Source: Rhizodiscina lignyota (taxonomy: Eukaryota; Ascomycota; Dothideomycetes; Aulographales; Rhizodiscinaceae). From it: 64,000 nt of DNA. The position numbers and the translations under genes were made by a program. Positions 23,914-34,584 of this stretch are shown here, piece by piece. The notes under the pieces are model-generated. The model was not told where the DNA came from and searched no databases. It saw nothing but the letters and a program-made list of their open reading frames with translations. The DNA lies in NCBI GenBank assembly GCA_010015805.1, contig ML978128.1, forward strand, positions 992,001 to 1,056,000, given 5' to 3'. How positions within the stretch are numbered: position 1 is the stretch's first letter; every line of letters begins with the position of its first letter.

Positions 23914-24716
23914 ATACGATTACGATTAGAGGATGACAATAGTACAACAACCCCAAGTACTTCTAAGTACTGGGGTCCACAGCCGTCAAAAAGTAGCAAC
24001 ATTCACCACTCTTCTCGTGCCTTTTCTTAATTGTGATGATTGTCATCCGAATCTCGGCTTCTCCCGCAGAGCCGCAACCTCAAGCGCACGGCCACATTTA
24101 GGGTCGGCCGTCCAACTTGGCTCCCTCGTCTCATCTTCCTCCTCTTCCTCCTTTTTCTTCCACATTTCAGTACACTTTTAATGACTATGTCGATACGCTG
24201 AGCCAGACATCCCTTTTCTTCTCACGTTTGACGCAGGTTGTGGTCTCATGTAAGCATTGTCAAATTGTGCCATCGTTGCGCACGGACCACAGGGACTGAC
24301 CGTGTTAATCAGACTTCCAGAAGGAAACGAAAGTCCAGCCTCGGAGGACAATCAATTCATTAGCAATTCGGTACATTAAACGTATATTTGCTTCGATCCG
24401 GTTGTATCAAGAGCTACAAAGGAATCTCGGCGCCAATATGTCTCGTTGACGCTGAGGACGAGCTACACATCTGCGAAGGGGACAATAACACTCAAAGCAA
24501 CGGCCCGCCCCGCCTGGCACGTGCGCGCACTAGGCACCAGCATATAAACAAGCTGCGCTCTTTCTCTCTTCCTCTTTCCTACAATCTCGTTCAACCAACA
24601 AGCCAGCTGCCCATCAACCACCAAGTATGTGACCCACATCGAGCGCCTGCGCCGAACTACACTAACTTCCAGTAACTAGCTCAACCAGCTGGACGCTTAC
24701 ATAAGTTGAACGCACA
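23914..24716. other. Intergenic region upstream of the NIF-type phosphatase gene
   Basis: About 800 bp contain the 3' region of the polymerase gene and the promoter of the next plus-strand gene. A C/T-rich tract occurs just upstream of the start (about 24556-24600), a common fungal promoter feature. No gene was recognised. Confidence 0.5.
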
Positions 24717-26390
24717 ATGCCGTCAAAGCGGTCAAAGCGGCCAATCCCGCCACCCAAGAGACGCGTGAGTTACAACTAACACTTGCACTTGTTCTACGGT
24801 CACCCTGTTGTCCCATATCGATCACCTCTTGCGCGGATTCTATCTGCTCATGCATAAGCTGACCAAGCACAGTATGAGGTGCCAGGTATGTCGACCGCGG
24901 AAGAATACGTCGACCTTCTCTACTTGGAGTTCCTGGAAGAACAAGCAGCACAAGCAGCTGCTGGCCAAGCTGTCCCAAGCAGCACTACTAGTCATTGGAA
25001 TACTCAAGCATCGCCATTCGCTTCCACCACTTCTTCCATCAATTGGAACGCTCAAGCATCGCCATTCGCTCGTGTCGCTTCTTCCATCAATTGGAATGCT
25101 CAAGCATCGCCATTCGCTCGTGTCGCTTCTTTCAATGCTCCAACGTCCAATACTCAAGCATCGCCATTCGCTAGTGCCACTTCTTTCAATGCTTCAGCGT
25201 GCAATCCTCAAGGGTCGGCATTCGCTAGTGCCACTTCTTTGAACGCTCCAGCGTACGATCCTCAGGCATCTGCATTTGCTCCTGTCACTTCTTACAATGC
25301 TCCAGCGAACGATCCTCAGGCATCAGCATCCGCTTCCAACACTTCATCCGGCCTTCCGGCGTACAATCCTCGAGCATTCGCATTCGCTCCTATCACTTCT
25401 TACAATACTCCAGTGTGCGATCCTCAGGCATCGGCATCCGCTTCCGCCATTTCTTTCAACGCTCCGGCGTACAATCTTCAAGCATCTGCATTCGCTCCCA
25501 TCACTCCTTCCAATGCTCCAGCGAACGATCCTCAGGCATCGGCATTCGTTCCCATCGCTTCTTCTAGTTCCACTTCAGGCAAGTTAAAACAGTATCCATT
25601 ATCTACAAATGAAATGTTGCCAATAGAGCGTCTAGGAAATCTCGCTTTAGAAGACGCCAGCATGACACCCTCCGGTCCCACTGCGACGAAATCCACCCGA
25701 AAGGAATTCACCTCGAAGGGCCCACGCCGCCCCGTACCGAGCAAGTACTATCTGGACTCGGCGAAGCAGGCAGTGCAGATACATAAGCCTCGACCTCAAG
25801 AGTTGCTAGTGGTACTCGACTTGAACGGCACTCTGCTCCATCGATCGAATACCGGCAAGGGCCATTCAGTGAAATTCATCGCGCGCCCCGGAGCGTACGA
25901 GTTCATCTCATGGCTGATGAACGACGACGGCAGGCAAGGACATGACCATCGCGTCATGGTATGGTCTTCGGCAAGGCCTGAGAACGTTCAAGGCATGGTC
26001 AAGAAGCTCTTCACAGAAGAGCAGCAGAAGAAGCTGGTCGCGGTTTGGGGCAGAGACACGTTGGGTCTGACACCGAAGCAGTACGGTGCGAACCCGCAGG
26101 TGTACAAGGAGCTGAAGACGGTCTGGTGGGACAGGAGCGTCGCAGAAGCACATCCTCATGGGGGGGATTGGCAGCAATTCAACACTGTCTTGCTGGATGA
26201 CAGTGTGGAGAAGGCGGCTGGCAACCCGTACAACCTCATCGAGATTGAGACGTTCGTGGCGGTGGGCGGGGAGAAGGAGCAGGTCAACGACGGTGCGCTG
26301 GAGAGGGTGAAGGAGTATTTGGTGGAGCTGGCGAAGTACAACAACGTCAGCAGCTACATGAGGCAGAACCCCTTCAGGAAGGGTACATGA
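24717..26390 (+). CDS. FCP1/NIF (CTD small phosphatase-like) HAD-family protein with tandem repeats
   Basis: Exon 1 (24717-24764) encodes a basic leader (MPSKRSKRPIPPPKRR) that could be a nuclear signal. A 108-nt intron leads to exon 2 (24873-26390), 521 residues in total. Residues about 60-245 consist of eleven tandem units with the core QASxFAxxTS. The C-terminal 200 residues are an FCP1-homology HAD domain: motif I D332-L-N-G-T-L, then FIARPGAYEFISWL, VWSSARPENV, and the motif III region VLLDDS. Enzymes of this group dephosphorylate proteins such as the RNA polymerase II tail; the mitochondrial relative is Tim50. The second Asp of the canonical DxDxT motif is Asn here, a variant I have seen in other fungal members, so activity is uncertain. 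The start and first intron are moderately supported. Confidence 0.82.
25005..25556 (+). repeat. Eleven tandem 48-54-bp coding repeats
   Basis: Units begin CAAGCATCGCCATTCGCT or a variant. The first four are nearly identical at DNA level; later units differ more and share CAGGCATCGGCATTCGCT-like starts. Each encodes about 17 residues (QASxFA-x-x-TS-x-NAPA-x-x-P). The gradient of similarity suggests recent slippage at the 5' side. Confidence 0.88.
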
Positions 26391-27304
26391 GCAGACGGTT
26401 TGGGCTTCTGCTTCATGTGGCTGCTGGCGTTAGCATAGCGTAGGTGATCACAAGTGAAAATTCAAGCATGATATCACCTCTCCAATTGAAATGCAGTAAT
26501 GAATTCATCCGTAACTTTACAAGTCAGCCATGACCGAGTAAGGAGCGCCTATGCGTAATCAAATGCATGCTCGTTCGTCCGGACTGTTCGGTGGATAAGC
26601 GGGTGACTTGGGTAATACAGGCTCTTGCGTAATAGAGGTGAAGCTCACATCATAGCGCAAGATATATGAGCACAAAGTGACCTTATATAAAGTCTGCTTC
26701 TGTTATTGGAAGAGAAAAACGCAGGGGTGTAACTTCAGCAATGAGTAAGTAGTAGCTTGAGCCGTGGTTGAGCATAACTGAGCTCGCCGGACCCTTATGC
26801 AGGTATTATTTTCTATTCAATTGAAAATTCCCAAGACTGTATTATATAGAAATCTCGCACTTGCAGCTGACAGTAGCTTAAGTATACCCTATGTTCCAAT
26901 ACTAGTACCGTCGGGTTTCGTGTCTGTGAAGCGCTGCTTTTAGACCTCGCCACGCCCTAGCATTTCTTCGCCTCCTCGAGCACCCGTCGGCGCATAACAC
27001 AACAACCTACACACTACACTTTGCAAACACTGGCTTTGTGACAGCATCCGCACACTGAGGTGTAAGGAGCTTCATAATTCCAGTAGATATGAGCGCATGC
27101 CTTAACATCGCCAGGACTATGAAACGAGCGCTAATTTAAGGCACAGCGTTGGGCGCGTAGACAGCCACGAAATAAAGTATAGACGCCGCGGACGCACTGC
27201 TAATATGTTCTTGAGCTTATTTTAGGAACTGCTTTCAAAACCGAGATATGGATAAGTAGCCAATAAGTCTCAGGACTTACGCAAGCGAACGTCCGACTTT
27301 CGTT
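26391..27304. other. Intergenic region
   Basis: About 900 bp of moderately AT-rich sequence with no recognisable ORF, RNA gene or repeat. It marks the beginning of the gene-poor middle section. Confidence 0.5.
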
Positions 27305-28300
27305 ATGGATGATGAATCTTTCTCTGACCCCAACCTGGCACACAGCGAGGCCATCAAGATCGTCAAAGGCGTCCAATTCTCGAAAGAGGATGACGATCAT
27401 GTCCTGAAGCGTGCTTTTAAGCGTCTGCATTTGTATAATCTGTATCACAAACATTCACGTCTCGTACAGCTTGACAAGAAAATCGCGGAACTGGAAGTGG
27501 GAGTAGTGGGAGGGAAACCCGGCGAACCTGTCCCAGATGTTCGTAATATAGCAGTCAACATCGGGCAACTTCTCACTCAAGTCGACCAAGCCTTGAAAGA
27601 CTTCGGTACATCTTCTGAATGAACCTAGCTTTGGAGATTTGATGCTAAAGAGATCGACAGATGCCGCGTCACTCCAATTCCAACGTAGCATGAACGCGCC
27701 ACAGGTGCCGTCATACTTTCTCCAGCAGCTGAAGCGGGTGACAAGGACGAGGAGTTTGTCGGATTATCGTAGCCAATACGACAAGCAAGACGGATGGGAT
27801 GAATGCACCTTTCATCTCGCCTCCGAGAAAGGCTTCATCCACAGATGTGTCGATCGAAATGACGCTTTGAAAAAGGTTTTTGTGAAGGTTTGTTGCATCA
27901 TCTCTACATCGTTTTGAGCTTCAAGTCTCGTATGCTCACAAGTCACGTAGGACCCGGAAGCTCAGCAGTCGATAATGTACTCATACTCTGCCACCGCTGT
28001 GCGCGTCTTCGAGGAGGTGCTGGTTCATATATGCTTCTGCTTACTCCTTCTTATCCCTATCGTTGCACTCTCGTACATCAAGGACAAGGTCGGAAAATTG
28101 ATGATCGTTTTCGGGTTTATACTCCTGTCGGCCATGGTTGCTTCACTTTTAGCAAATACAACACAGAAGAGTAGTATTGCTGTTATCGCAGGGTAAGTTT
28201 AGAACCTCTATATTCTTACGCGATGCTTGAGTAGAATTTAACTTTCCCCAGGTATGCTGCGATTTTGGTGGTCTTTCTAGGCAATAGTCAAAGCAACTGA
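27305..28300 (+). CDS. DUF6594-family membrane protein, with an unresolved frame change
   Basis: The N-terminal part (from the ATG at 27305) is a helical region (HSRLVQLDKKIAELE). The later exons encode about 230 residues with three C-terminal hydrophobic helices and the typical last helix YAAILVVFLGN of the fungal DUF6594 family. Introns at 27888-27950 (63 nt) and 28193-28251 (59 nt) are clear. Between 27597 and 27650 the frame must shift by one base. The first frame stops at 27620-27622, while the second frame (VHLLNEPSFGDLML) is open only from 27597. One extra G at 27605-27606, or an abnormally short 31-nt intron (27606-27636), would join them. It may therefore be a recent pseudogene or contain a sequence error. 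DUF6594 proteins have no established role. Confidence 0.6.
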
Positions 28301-28458
28301 GTTTCTCGGTTGTGTGTTGACGGAGCGCGAGCAACTGTCACTGCGCTATGCAGACACTGTATTCGTCCCATTGTATATGCGTAAATATTTCGTTTATATC
28401 GAACCTCGGTCTTCGTGTTGATGACAAAACAAATTGCCTGCTATGTAAGAGCAAACAG

Positions 28459-30273
28459 TTACTGTATCCTATGATATACATCGTCCCGAGTCCCTGCGGA
28501 TGACGTTGACCGCGCCAGTAATGCGGAGATTTGCCCCTGTGTCTTTTGGACTTCGAATTCCAAGCCAAACCAAGCAGCACCATATCCATCAATTGTGCAT
28601 TCGCCGCTGACAGGATACACACTGAACGTGTCTTCGCGAATCCAGGCCATTCTTAATTCTTGTGTGCGCTTTGGGTGTTTGGGCGACTGTCCATCGACGT
28701 ATACTTCAGCTTCGTGATTCTTCATATCGATAATGATCCGTTGTTGTGATAGTCTGTGCTCGTAGACCCCGGCCAATCTGGACAGTTCCTCGAGGTTGAA
28801 TCCATTGTGATCTGACCGGGGCTCTGTGTTTCTTGAGTCGATCAAGAACTGCCGCCTGCTCGCATAAATCTGTCTTACTTTCTCCACAAAATCCACACGA
28901 GGCTTCAACTTTAGCATTTGCTGTAACATGTACTGGCCAATATGGTTAGACATGTCGATTATGCCGGACGAATTGGTGAGAACAATGACGAATATGCCCT
29001 CATTTGGCTCGATATAGTAATGGCAGCTGTACCCCTTTACCGCCCCAGCCTTGGAGATAACGTAATGGCTTCCTTTCTCTTCTTTCCCAAGTAGGTAGGG
29101 AGCCTGCTCCGTGCGGTCGAAGGACTGCATTCCCATCACAGGCGAGTCCAGGAGACCATAATTACCTATGGTGGTGCTTGTGTAATCGAAAGTGTCTGTT
29201 CCAACCCCATGGAGCCTAAAAAACTCCTTCCAATCCTCCATTAAGAATTTCCTGGTCAGAAAGGCAAGTAGTTTTGCTAAGTCTTCCACACAACTGTAAC
29301 CCCCACCGACGGACAGCTCGGTCGTGTCTTGAAAATAGCGAGGCCGGTCAACCCGGTGGCATCCGAGTTCAACTGTATCAATGAACGCTTCCGCTATACC
29401 CGTTTTCTTTGTGTTGAAACCGTCAAGATCTAGCACGGTGCAGCTCATCTTCAGCTCATCCAGAACTAGTATTTTCAATGCCTCTGACAACGTTTTCGTG
29501 CCCATTGTCTCTTGGACGATCATTCCAGCGACCACGTAGTTCCAGTTACTGTATGACGAATTGTATCCCAGTGTATCGCCAGCTTTATCGCCAAGATCCC
29601 TCATGATTCTTTCAAACACCTCGTCTGACATGAAGATTGTCCCTTCTGGGCCGAAAAGATATCGTTGGTTGGCAGAGAAGGCCCGGACGTGTACAAGCAA
29701 CTCTTTAAGGGACGGAGAAATGCGACTCGGTATTTCCAATGTTTGCTTGCCTCGAATCCCGCGTAGCTGGTTTAATATTAGAAAGGCAGGCTCACTCCAT
29801 GTCTCTTCCCCTTTCATTATATCTTGGATTTTTGGTGCCTTATCGTCTTTCAGCCGTGCCAGAGTGGTCGGCTCTTCGACTATGAAACCAAGTGCTGTAG
29901 CTATGATTGTCTTCTGGACGGACCCGATCCCGAATAGTGTGTTCTCATCGATTGTGCCGTTAGGTGAAGGACCAGCGACGAGGGGTTCATTTGGAAGGCC
30001 ATCATTGGAGGTACGGTTTCCCTCATAATCGACCATTTCAGCGTAGCAAACAGCATTCCTTTGTCCAGTTGTCTTGAGCATCTCCTCGATAACATCGCGG
30101 TCGATTGAGGCGAGCATTTCTTTCATGCTGGATACACTGCTTGCAGGCTCGACGGGTGGAAGATGGCTTGTTTTAGATGGACGTCCGCGGCGTTTGGACA
30201 GGAGACGGGAGATATTGCGATGAATGGTGGCTTCCCGGCTAAGGGGGGACGCTTCTGGCCGAGAGCTAGACAT
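28459..30273 (-). CDS. Serine beta-lactamase-fold hydrolase (class C/EstB-like)
   Basis: A single exon of 604 codons starts at the ATG at 30273. The penicillin-binding/beta-lactamase fold is shown by the catalytic S118-V-Q-K121 (GIGSVQKTI) and Y241-S-N243 motifs and by the conserved GGGYSCVEDLAKLL segment. Fungal members include esterases, lactonases of secondary metabolism and hydrolases of unknown substrate. There is no signal peptide. The N-terminus instead carries a basic AT-hook-like patch K-R-R-G-R-P-S-K (residues 27-34), odd for this family. The C-terminal 120 residues form the extra beta-barrel-like domain common in fungal versions. It converges on the DUF6594 gene 158 bp away. The substrate cannot be predicted. 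Confidence 0.85.
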   Translation of the reverse strand: MSSSRPEASPLSREATIHRNISRLLSKRRGRPSKTSHLPPVEPASSVSSMKEMLASIDRDVIEEMLKTTGQRNAVCYAEMVDYEGNRTSNDGLPNEPLVAGPSPNGTIDENTLFGIGSVQKTIIATALGFIVEEPTTLARLKDDKAPKIQDIMKGEETWSEPAFLILNQLRGIRGKQTLEIPSRISPSLKELLVHVRAFSANQRYLFGPEGTIFMSDEVFERIMRDLGDKAGDTLGYNSSYSNWNYVVAGMIVQETMGTKTLSEALKILVLDELKMSCTVLDLDGFNTKKTGIAEAFIDTVELGCHRVDRPRYFQDTTELSVGGGYSCVEDLAKLLAFLTRKFLMEDWKEFFRLHGVGTDTFDYTSTTIGNYGLLDSPVMGMQSFDRTEQAPYLLGKEEKGSHYVISKAGAVKGYSCHYYIEPNEGIFVIVLTNSSGIIDMSNHIGQYMLQQMLKLKPRVDFVEKVRQIYASRRQFLIDSRNTEPRSDHNGFNLEELSRLAGVYEHRLSQQRIIIDMKNHEAEVYVDGQSPKHPKRTQELRMAWIREDTFSVYPVSGECTIDGYGAAWFGLEFEVQKTQGQISALLARSTSSAGTRDDVYHRIQ

Positions 30274-31679
30274 GTATAGCCTGTCAGGGTGTGGTAAGTG
30301 ATTAAGAGACCTTTCGGAGGCCGCTTCGAAAGACTAACTGTGGGATGGGAAGCAATAGAACGTTAAACATGAGTTATTGGAAGTTAGGAAATTGCGCGCA
30401 ACACCAAACTCCTGCGGGAAGTCTATTCCTCTTCGGAGACAGTCAAACGCGACTTCCCCTTAGTCAACTTATGCCCATCCAACATTGTGTCCCGACGGCT
30501 ACTCCTCACTCATCACGAGCGGGCAGTCATGGCGAGTGCAGATGGAACGGAACGTCTTGTCCTTATAGCATTTTGTCGTTGTTAGCCGTTCAATTCCGGG
30601 GACGAGCGCGTTTTGTCTGATATTGGTACACTAGTTGGCACCGATCCTCATCCATCATTCCGAGGCTTGGCAATTCGTAAACCACCGTCTACAGACTTGG
30701 ATCACCTCGTCCATTCAGAAATACCTGCCAATGCATTTGCGGCCTCGCTACTGCACAATTTTCAATAGCCCGGGTGGAAAATTGAACTCCTCAAAGAAGT
30801 AGCAAGCCCTTCTCCTTGATCCGGATTCTTAACCACCTCTAGCAAGAATGAAATAAGGCTAATACACGAGACATATCACAGACGAAACACAGAGACACTT
30901 CTATGTTCTCTCCTCATACGTACAATCCATCGACAATGACATCCCTTGGAAATGGTGGAATGTGATGGAACACTGTCAAGCTGTCATGGAGGAGGCTTAA
31001 AGGGGAATCAACTGCTGGGGACAGGAAATACAAAGAGAATCTGCACATCATGAGCTCTATTCCAGAGAGCATTGCTGCCAGGGAAAGATGTGGAGGACTG
31101 AGGTAAAAGAGTAGTAAATGGCAACCGCAGGGGAACAAAATGGGCGGAGTGAGCAAAAGAACACGCCCAAAAATATGACCAAGAAAGACATCAAGAACTG
31201 AGGGCTAAGATAAACTGCAGAAAGACCCTTAGCTGGTTCGGTGACTTGCGAAATGAGAAGCCAACAGCCTTCGGAATGTAGGCCCCGCCAGTCCTGCGGA
31301 TTTTTCTTATGCTTTGCATACGTTATGCATCCCCATCAACGACGTATACTTTTCCAGAAGCAAGGAGAACTCTATTGGAGCATTTCTCATTGAGCCTTGC
31401 GGCCTCCTTTCGAAAAAATGTCTCAATGCTGTAGTGAGTGTCGCATTGTGCTATCGGTAGGTCACATGAATTCTCTCGATGTTACGCGTACAGAAAGTGC
31501 AAGCTCACTGCATAGGGCCTATTCGACAAATTAGCAAAGCACACGTCGGTCTTGCAGGAAGAACGTACAGCGTACATATACTCTTAGCTATTTTGTCAGA
31601 CGTCTCTTCCTCCCCAAAAAAACCCCTTTCCGCGAATGTCGCATGTTTTGACTTTACTTATCCCAACGATCAAGAATCT
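30274..31679. other. Intergenic region in the gene-poor section
   Basis: About 1.4 kb hold the hydrolase promoter. ORFs at 30345-30620 and 30914-31156 show no family signature or splice logic. I see no repeat or RNA gene. Confidence 0.5.
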
Positions 31680-32082
31680 ATGTCTGGGCCTGGGTCTGGG
31701 TCTGGGTCATCCACAATGAGAGGTTGGGACAAAGGGAAGATGACGGAGATGAGCAGAACCCCGTACAAGCATCGTCCGGAGCGGGTGCCCCAGAAGCAGG
31801 ATTCTCAGTCGAAAGGAGCTGGCGAAGACGAGACAAAGACCAAGTCGAAGCACGGCAAAAAGGGGGAGGAAAAGAAGAAGTCGGTAAGCGCAGGCTGACT
31901 CGTCGCGCGCGAGGAAGCCATCCGCTAACTAGAAGAACGGCAGGGGTGTGTTCTGCTATGATGTGGGAAGCGCAAACGAAAATTGGCGGAGAGTACTGCC
32001 CTTGGCGTTCGATGCACGGGACAAAGTGGCATTGGAAGGATTCCGTGGGACCGAAACACCAGGAAGGGCGATTTACGATTAG
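31680..32082 (+). CDS. Small orphan protein, basic, two exons
   Basis: The ATG at 31680 opens a Gly/Ser-rich then Lys-rich exon (31680-31883). A 49-nt intron follows (GTAAGC donor, CTGAC internal branch-like site, TAG acceptor). Exon 2 (31933-32082) has a non-repetitive, folded-looking sequence (GRGVFCYDVG, WRRVLPLAFDARDKVALEGF). The total is 117 residues. The two exons join in frame and exon 2 reads as sensible protein, which supports a real gene. The frame is open upstream to 31479, so an earlier start is possible. I do not recognise a family. The Lys-rich middle suggests nucleic-acid or nuclear binding, but that is only inference. Confidence 0.5.
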
Positions 32083-32566
32083 GAGTCCACTCCTATGATT
32101 TCTCCACATAAGTGTCTATATGATTTTGCGTGAGAATGCAAGCTGTAAAGGGCATCTTGAGGAGGTGGGATTCAATCCTTTGCCGCTAGTTGTGAGCCTA
32201 CTTTTACATGGAATACTTGCCGCAATGCCGTCACGCCACAGAGCGCAAGGGCCGAGCCGCGACCCCCCTCCAGTGCGGTCCGTTCCTACATGCAAGCTTA
32301 TCGTTCTAAGATCCGATACGTGAGGGACAAAGTGGTGACTATGTTTGCTACTCTTATGACTACATGCTCCGTTAAATTCACAGCTAGTGATTGGGTGGCC
32401 GGCCCTTATTATAATGAGAAATAGAGATCGCCGAGCGAGTGGAGGTCCACGGGTGTTGTAAACGGGGTGCATCACGTGATATATTCTGAGCCCAACATCT
32501 ATCTCGTCTCGTAAAAAGAGGGCTAGAGATATAGTATATTAAAAGATAGTCATTTTGTCTACGATA

Positions 32567-32608
32567 ATAGCCTAATATGGAAGTAGTGATATTTCTCGAA
32601 GTTCGTGC
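32567..32608 (+). repeat. 42-bp direct repeat, copy 1
   Basis: It begins ATAGCCTAAT and matches 32793-32834 at 36 of 42 positions. Five of the six differences are transitions, as expected for repeat-induced point mutation or deamination. Copy 1 is the more AT-rich copy. Confidence 0.65.
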
Positions 32609-32792
32609 ACAATAGTCAAGTAGATTCGACGAATGTTTACATTATTACTTAGGTAGCGCGCTACAACTAGGCTTTAGTGCTGCTAACTTAGGCGAATTAC
32701 AGCTGTATAGCCAGGCAAGTATGGAAATTTCTAAGGTTGTCTTTAGGAGATAGAGGTGACGTCTTGGTACACATAGAGTGAGATTCTCGTAG

Positions 32793-32834
32793 ATAGCCTA
32801 ATCTGGAAATGGTGATGTTTCTCGAGGTCCGTGC
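32793..32834 (+). repeat. 42-bp direct repeat, copy 2
   Basis: This is the partner of the copy 226 bp upstream. It runs directly into the coding-like relic, and the sequence becomes GC-richer immediately after it. Confidence 0.65.
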
Positions 32835-33187
32835 TCAGCACCGCCGAACGTCTCGAGAAGGCATCAGCGACTCTGGAGAAGCTTGCCGAAACCGAAGGCT
32901 ACGACGTCGATCTGGCTAATGTACGATCGCGCATCGAAACGCGTGGAAAGGGAAAAGCAAAGGCAAAGTTGGGATCCCAACCTCTCAAGGATACGCTGCG
33001 AGGCCACAATCAAGATCAATTTGTGCTACTTGAGCGACCCACTGCGGTGCAGAATGGAAGGCTGCGGTTCACAGGCGCGCAAAGGCGGCGGCAACTTGGA
33101 AGGAGAAAAGAGTGCAGTATAATGCTCGTTCAAGAACGTCTCAGCGTAAAATGCGCCAGCAGGGCGCATGAGCAAACGTTCGGCTAG
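32831..33187 (+). pseudogene. Relic of an unidentified coding sequence
   Basis: The frame is open for 119 codons without an ATG start. The first part reads like real protein (RLEKASATLEKLAETEGYDV, then a Lys/Ala-rich stretch). The last third makes more sense in another frame (ATWKEKRVQYNARSRTSQRK, ending at a TGA near 33172). This pattern suggests a 5'-truncated, frameshifted gene fragment, possibly from a mobile element or a duplicated gene. I do not recognise the parent family. Confidence 0.35.
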
Positions 33188-33290
33188 AACAACTCAGAAC
33201 TCAGAGCGTAGGCTTGCTACAGACAGAGGATGGCGGCTGGTGTTTATTACTTCTTAATTAAGCGAGTTGAAGCTAGATAGCTAGTAAACC

Positions 33291-34086
33291 TCATAGCTTG
33301 GCTTTTGCTTCATCTGGAGGAGTGATTCTGACTGGAGTAAAAGGCACACCTAGATGGTAAAAGACCTGGTCCCAACGATCATTCCCAAACCAGTCCTTCC
33401 TTTCTCCCTCCGCATTAGTAGCCACAATCCACGGTGCGCCGAAAGCGCCAGCGCCCATCGTTTGATCGACGACTCGTTTCTTGTTCTCCGGCGTCACTGC
33501 TTTCTTCATAATCTCTTTAATCTCTTCAGGGGTGAAAATGCCCTCAAGGGCCTGGAGAACGCCCTCAGGAGTCGAGATGTTGATCCCTTTACTCCAGAAC
33601 CCTTCACTAAAAGCTGGAAACGTTTGATCGAATTTCTCAGCTGGATAGTGGTCTTTGACCCACGTCGCTACGCGAACTGGCTGTGATTACTCGTCAATTC
33701 TGCTTCAGTTTTCTCAGCCAATATAGAGAAACCCACAAAAAGAGACAGGATGGGGAAGACTTTCGGTCGCACAACTTTCAGTCCAAGAATCTCCCCAGTC
33801 ATCTGTGCATCTTGGTTTGCAAAAGCCAGCTTCGCCTTTGGAGTAGGCGTAAATGGATTCCCTACACTTTCGCGAGCGGCCCCGAGGAAGAATGGGATGA
33901 TATCAACAGAAACCCCGTAAGCATTGAGCAGTGGGCGGAAGCGGACGATATTCGTGAATCCGAACCATGAGTACGGCGATACTACACTCGAGTGGTTGGC
34001 ATGAATAGTCACTAAGTAATCATAAGAGGGGAAAACAAACCGCAGTCAACATAAATGACGAGATTCCCACCCTTTGGACGACCCAT
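33291..34086 (-). CDS. Kappa-class glutathione S-transferase / DsbA-like oxidoreductase
   Basis: Exons 34041-34086, 33737-33981 and 33291-33680 (introns 59 and 56 nt) join into 227 codons. The start MGRPKGGNLVIYVDCVSPYSWFG is the thioredoxin-fold beginning of the kappa GST/HCCA-isomerase family. Ser in SPYS replaces the Cys of true DsbA and is the residue that activates glutathione. The helical insertion and the C-terminal motif GAGAFGAPWIVATN, followed by FGNDRWDQVFYHLG, are typical. Kappa GSTs act in mitochondria and peroxisomes on aryl halides and peroxides; the isomerase relatives act in aromatic degradation. It shares a 500-bp divergent promoter with the CoA-ligase gene, suggesting joint regulation. 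No PTS1 is seen at its end (KAKL). Confidence 0.88.
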
Positions 34087-34584
34087 GGTGATGTTGATTG
34101 TGCCGCAAAGGTGGGCCCCTGTTCTCCTGGGGTTTTCTCCAATTTAATACTGCGCGATTCTTCTCAACTTCGCTAGACTCGTTCGAATGCTAGCTAGTAT
34201 CGTACCACTCCAGGAGGACTGGGCCGCAAAAAATAGTATAGGGGAGTATGTCAGAGAGTGGTTATCGTTGACCTAGAACCAATGTTCGAAGGTGCGAAGC
34301 CTGGGGTAGCGCCTACCGAGGTTCGCCCCACGACAAATCATTTGTAGCATTAGATAGTTATTTCTCCACTTTTATATCACTAATCTCATCTCAAGCCTTA
34401 AAGGACACCGCTAAAGAAACCACTGACAGTAAACACTGGCGTAATTTGCATCAGGAAACATGTTATATACTCGGTGGGACGATGAGTGCTTTTGGCCCTT
34501 GGCCATTCCTCACCATCCTCAGGCTCGACATGCTCTGAAGGATTGTCCTAAAGGACTTCCTCTCATCCTTTTGACTTCGATACG
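34087..34584. promoter_or_regulatory. Divergent promoter between GST-kappa and CoA-ligase genes
   Basis: This 498-bp region separates the two start codons and is the probable shared control region of the cluster. A short hairpin (GGTAG-CGC-CTACC) lies at 34305-34317. No specific regulator site was recognised. Confidence 0.5.

Larger units (their letters stand above)
32083..33290. other. AT-rich, repeat-bearing gap with a gene relic
   Basis: The first 700 bp are AT-rich and stop-dense in all frames. A 42-bp repeat pair and a relic of coding-like sequence lie in the second half and are listed separately. The composition changes abruptly near 32830. Confidence 0.5.

Noticed and set aside
23084-23956. 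A 290-codon minus-strand ORF opposite the RNA polymerase III subunit 3' end.
   Set aside because: Antisense shadow of a conserved gene; His/Leu-rich composition reflects the codons of the other strand.
33668-33740. A premature stop in the kappa GST gene.
   Set aside because: The stop lies beyond a 56-nt intron (33681-33736); splicing restores the conserved frame.
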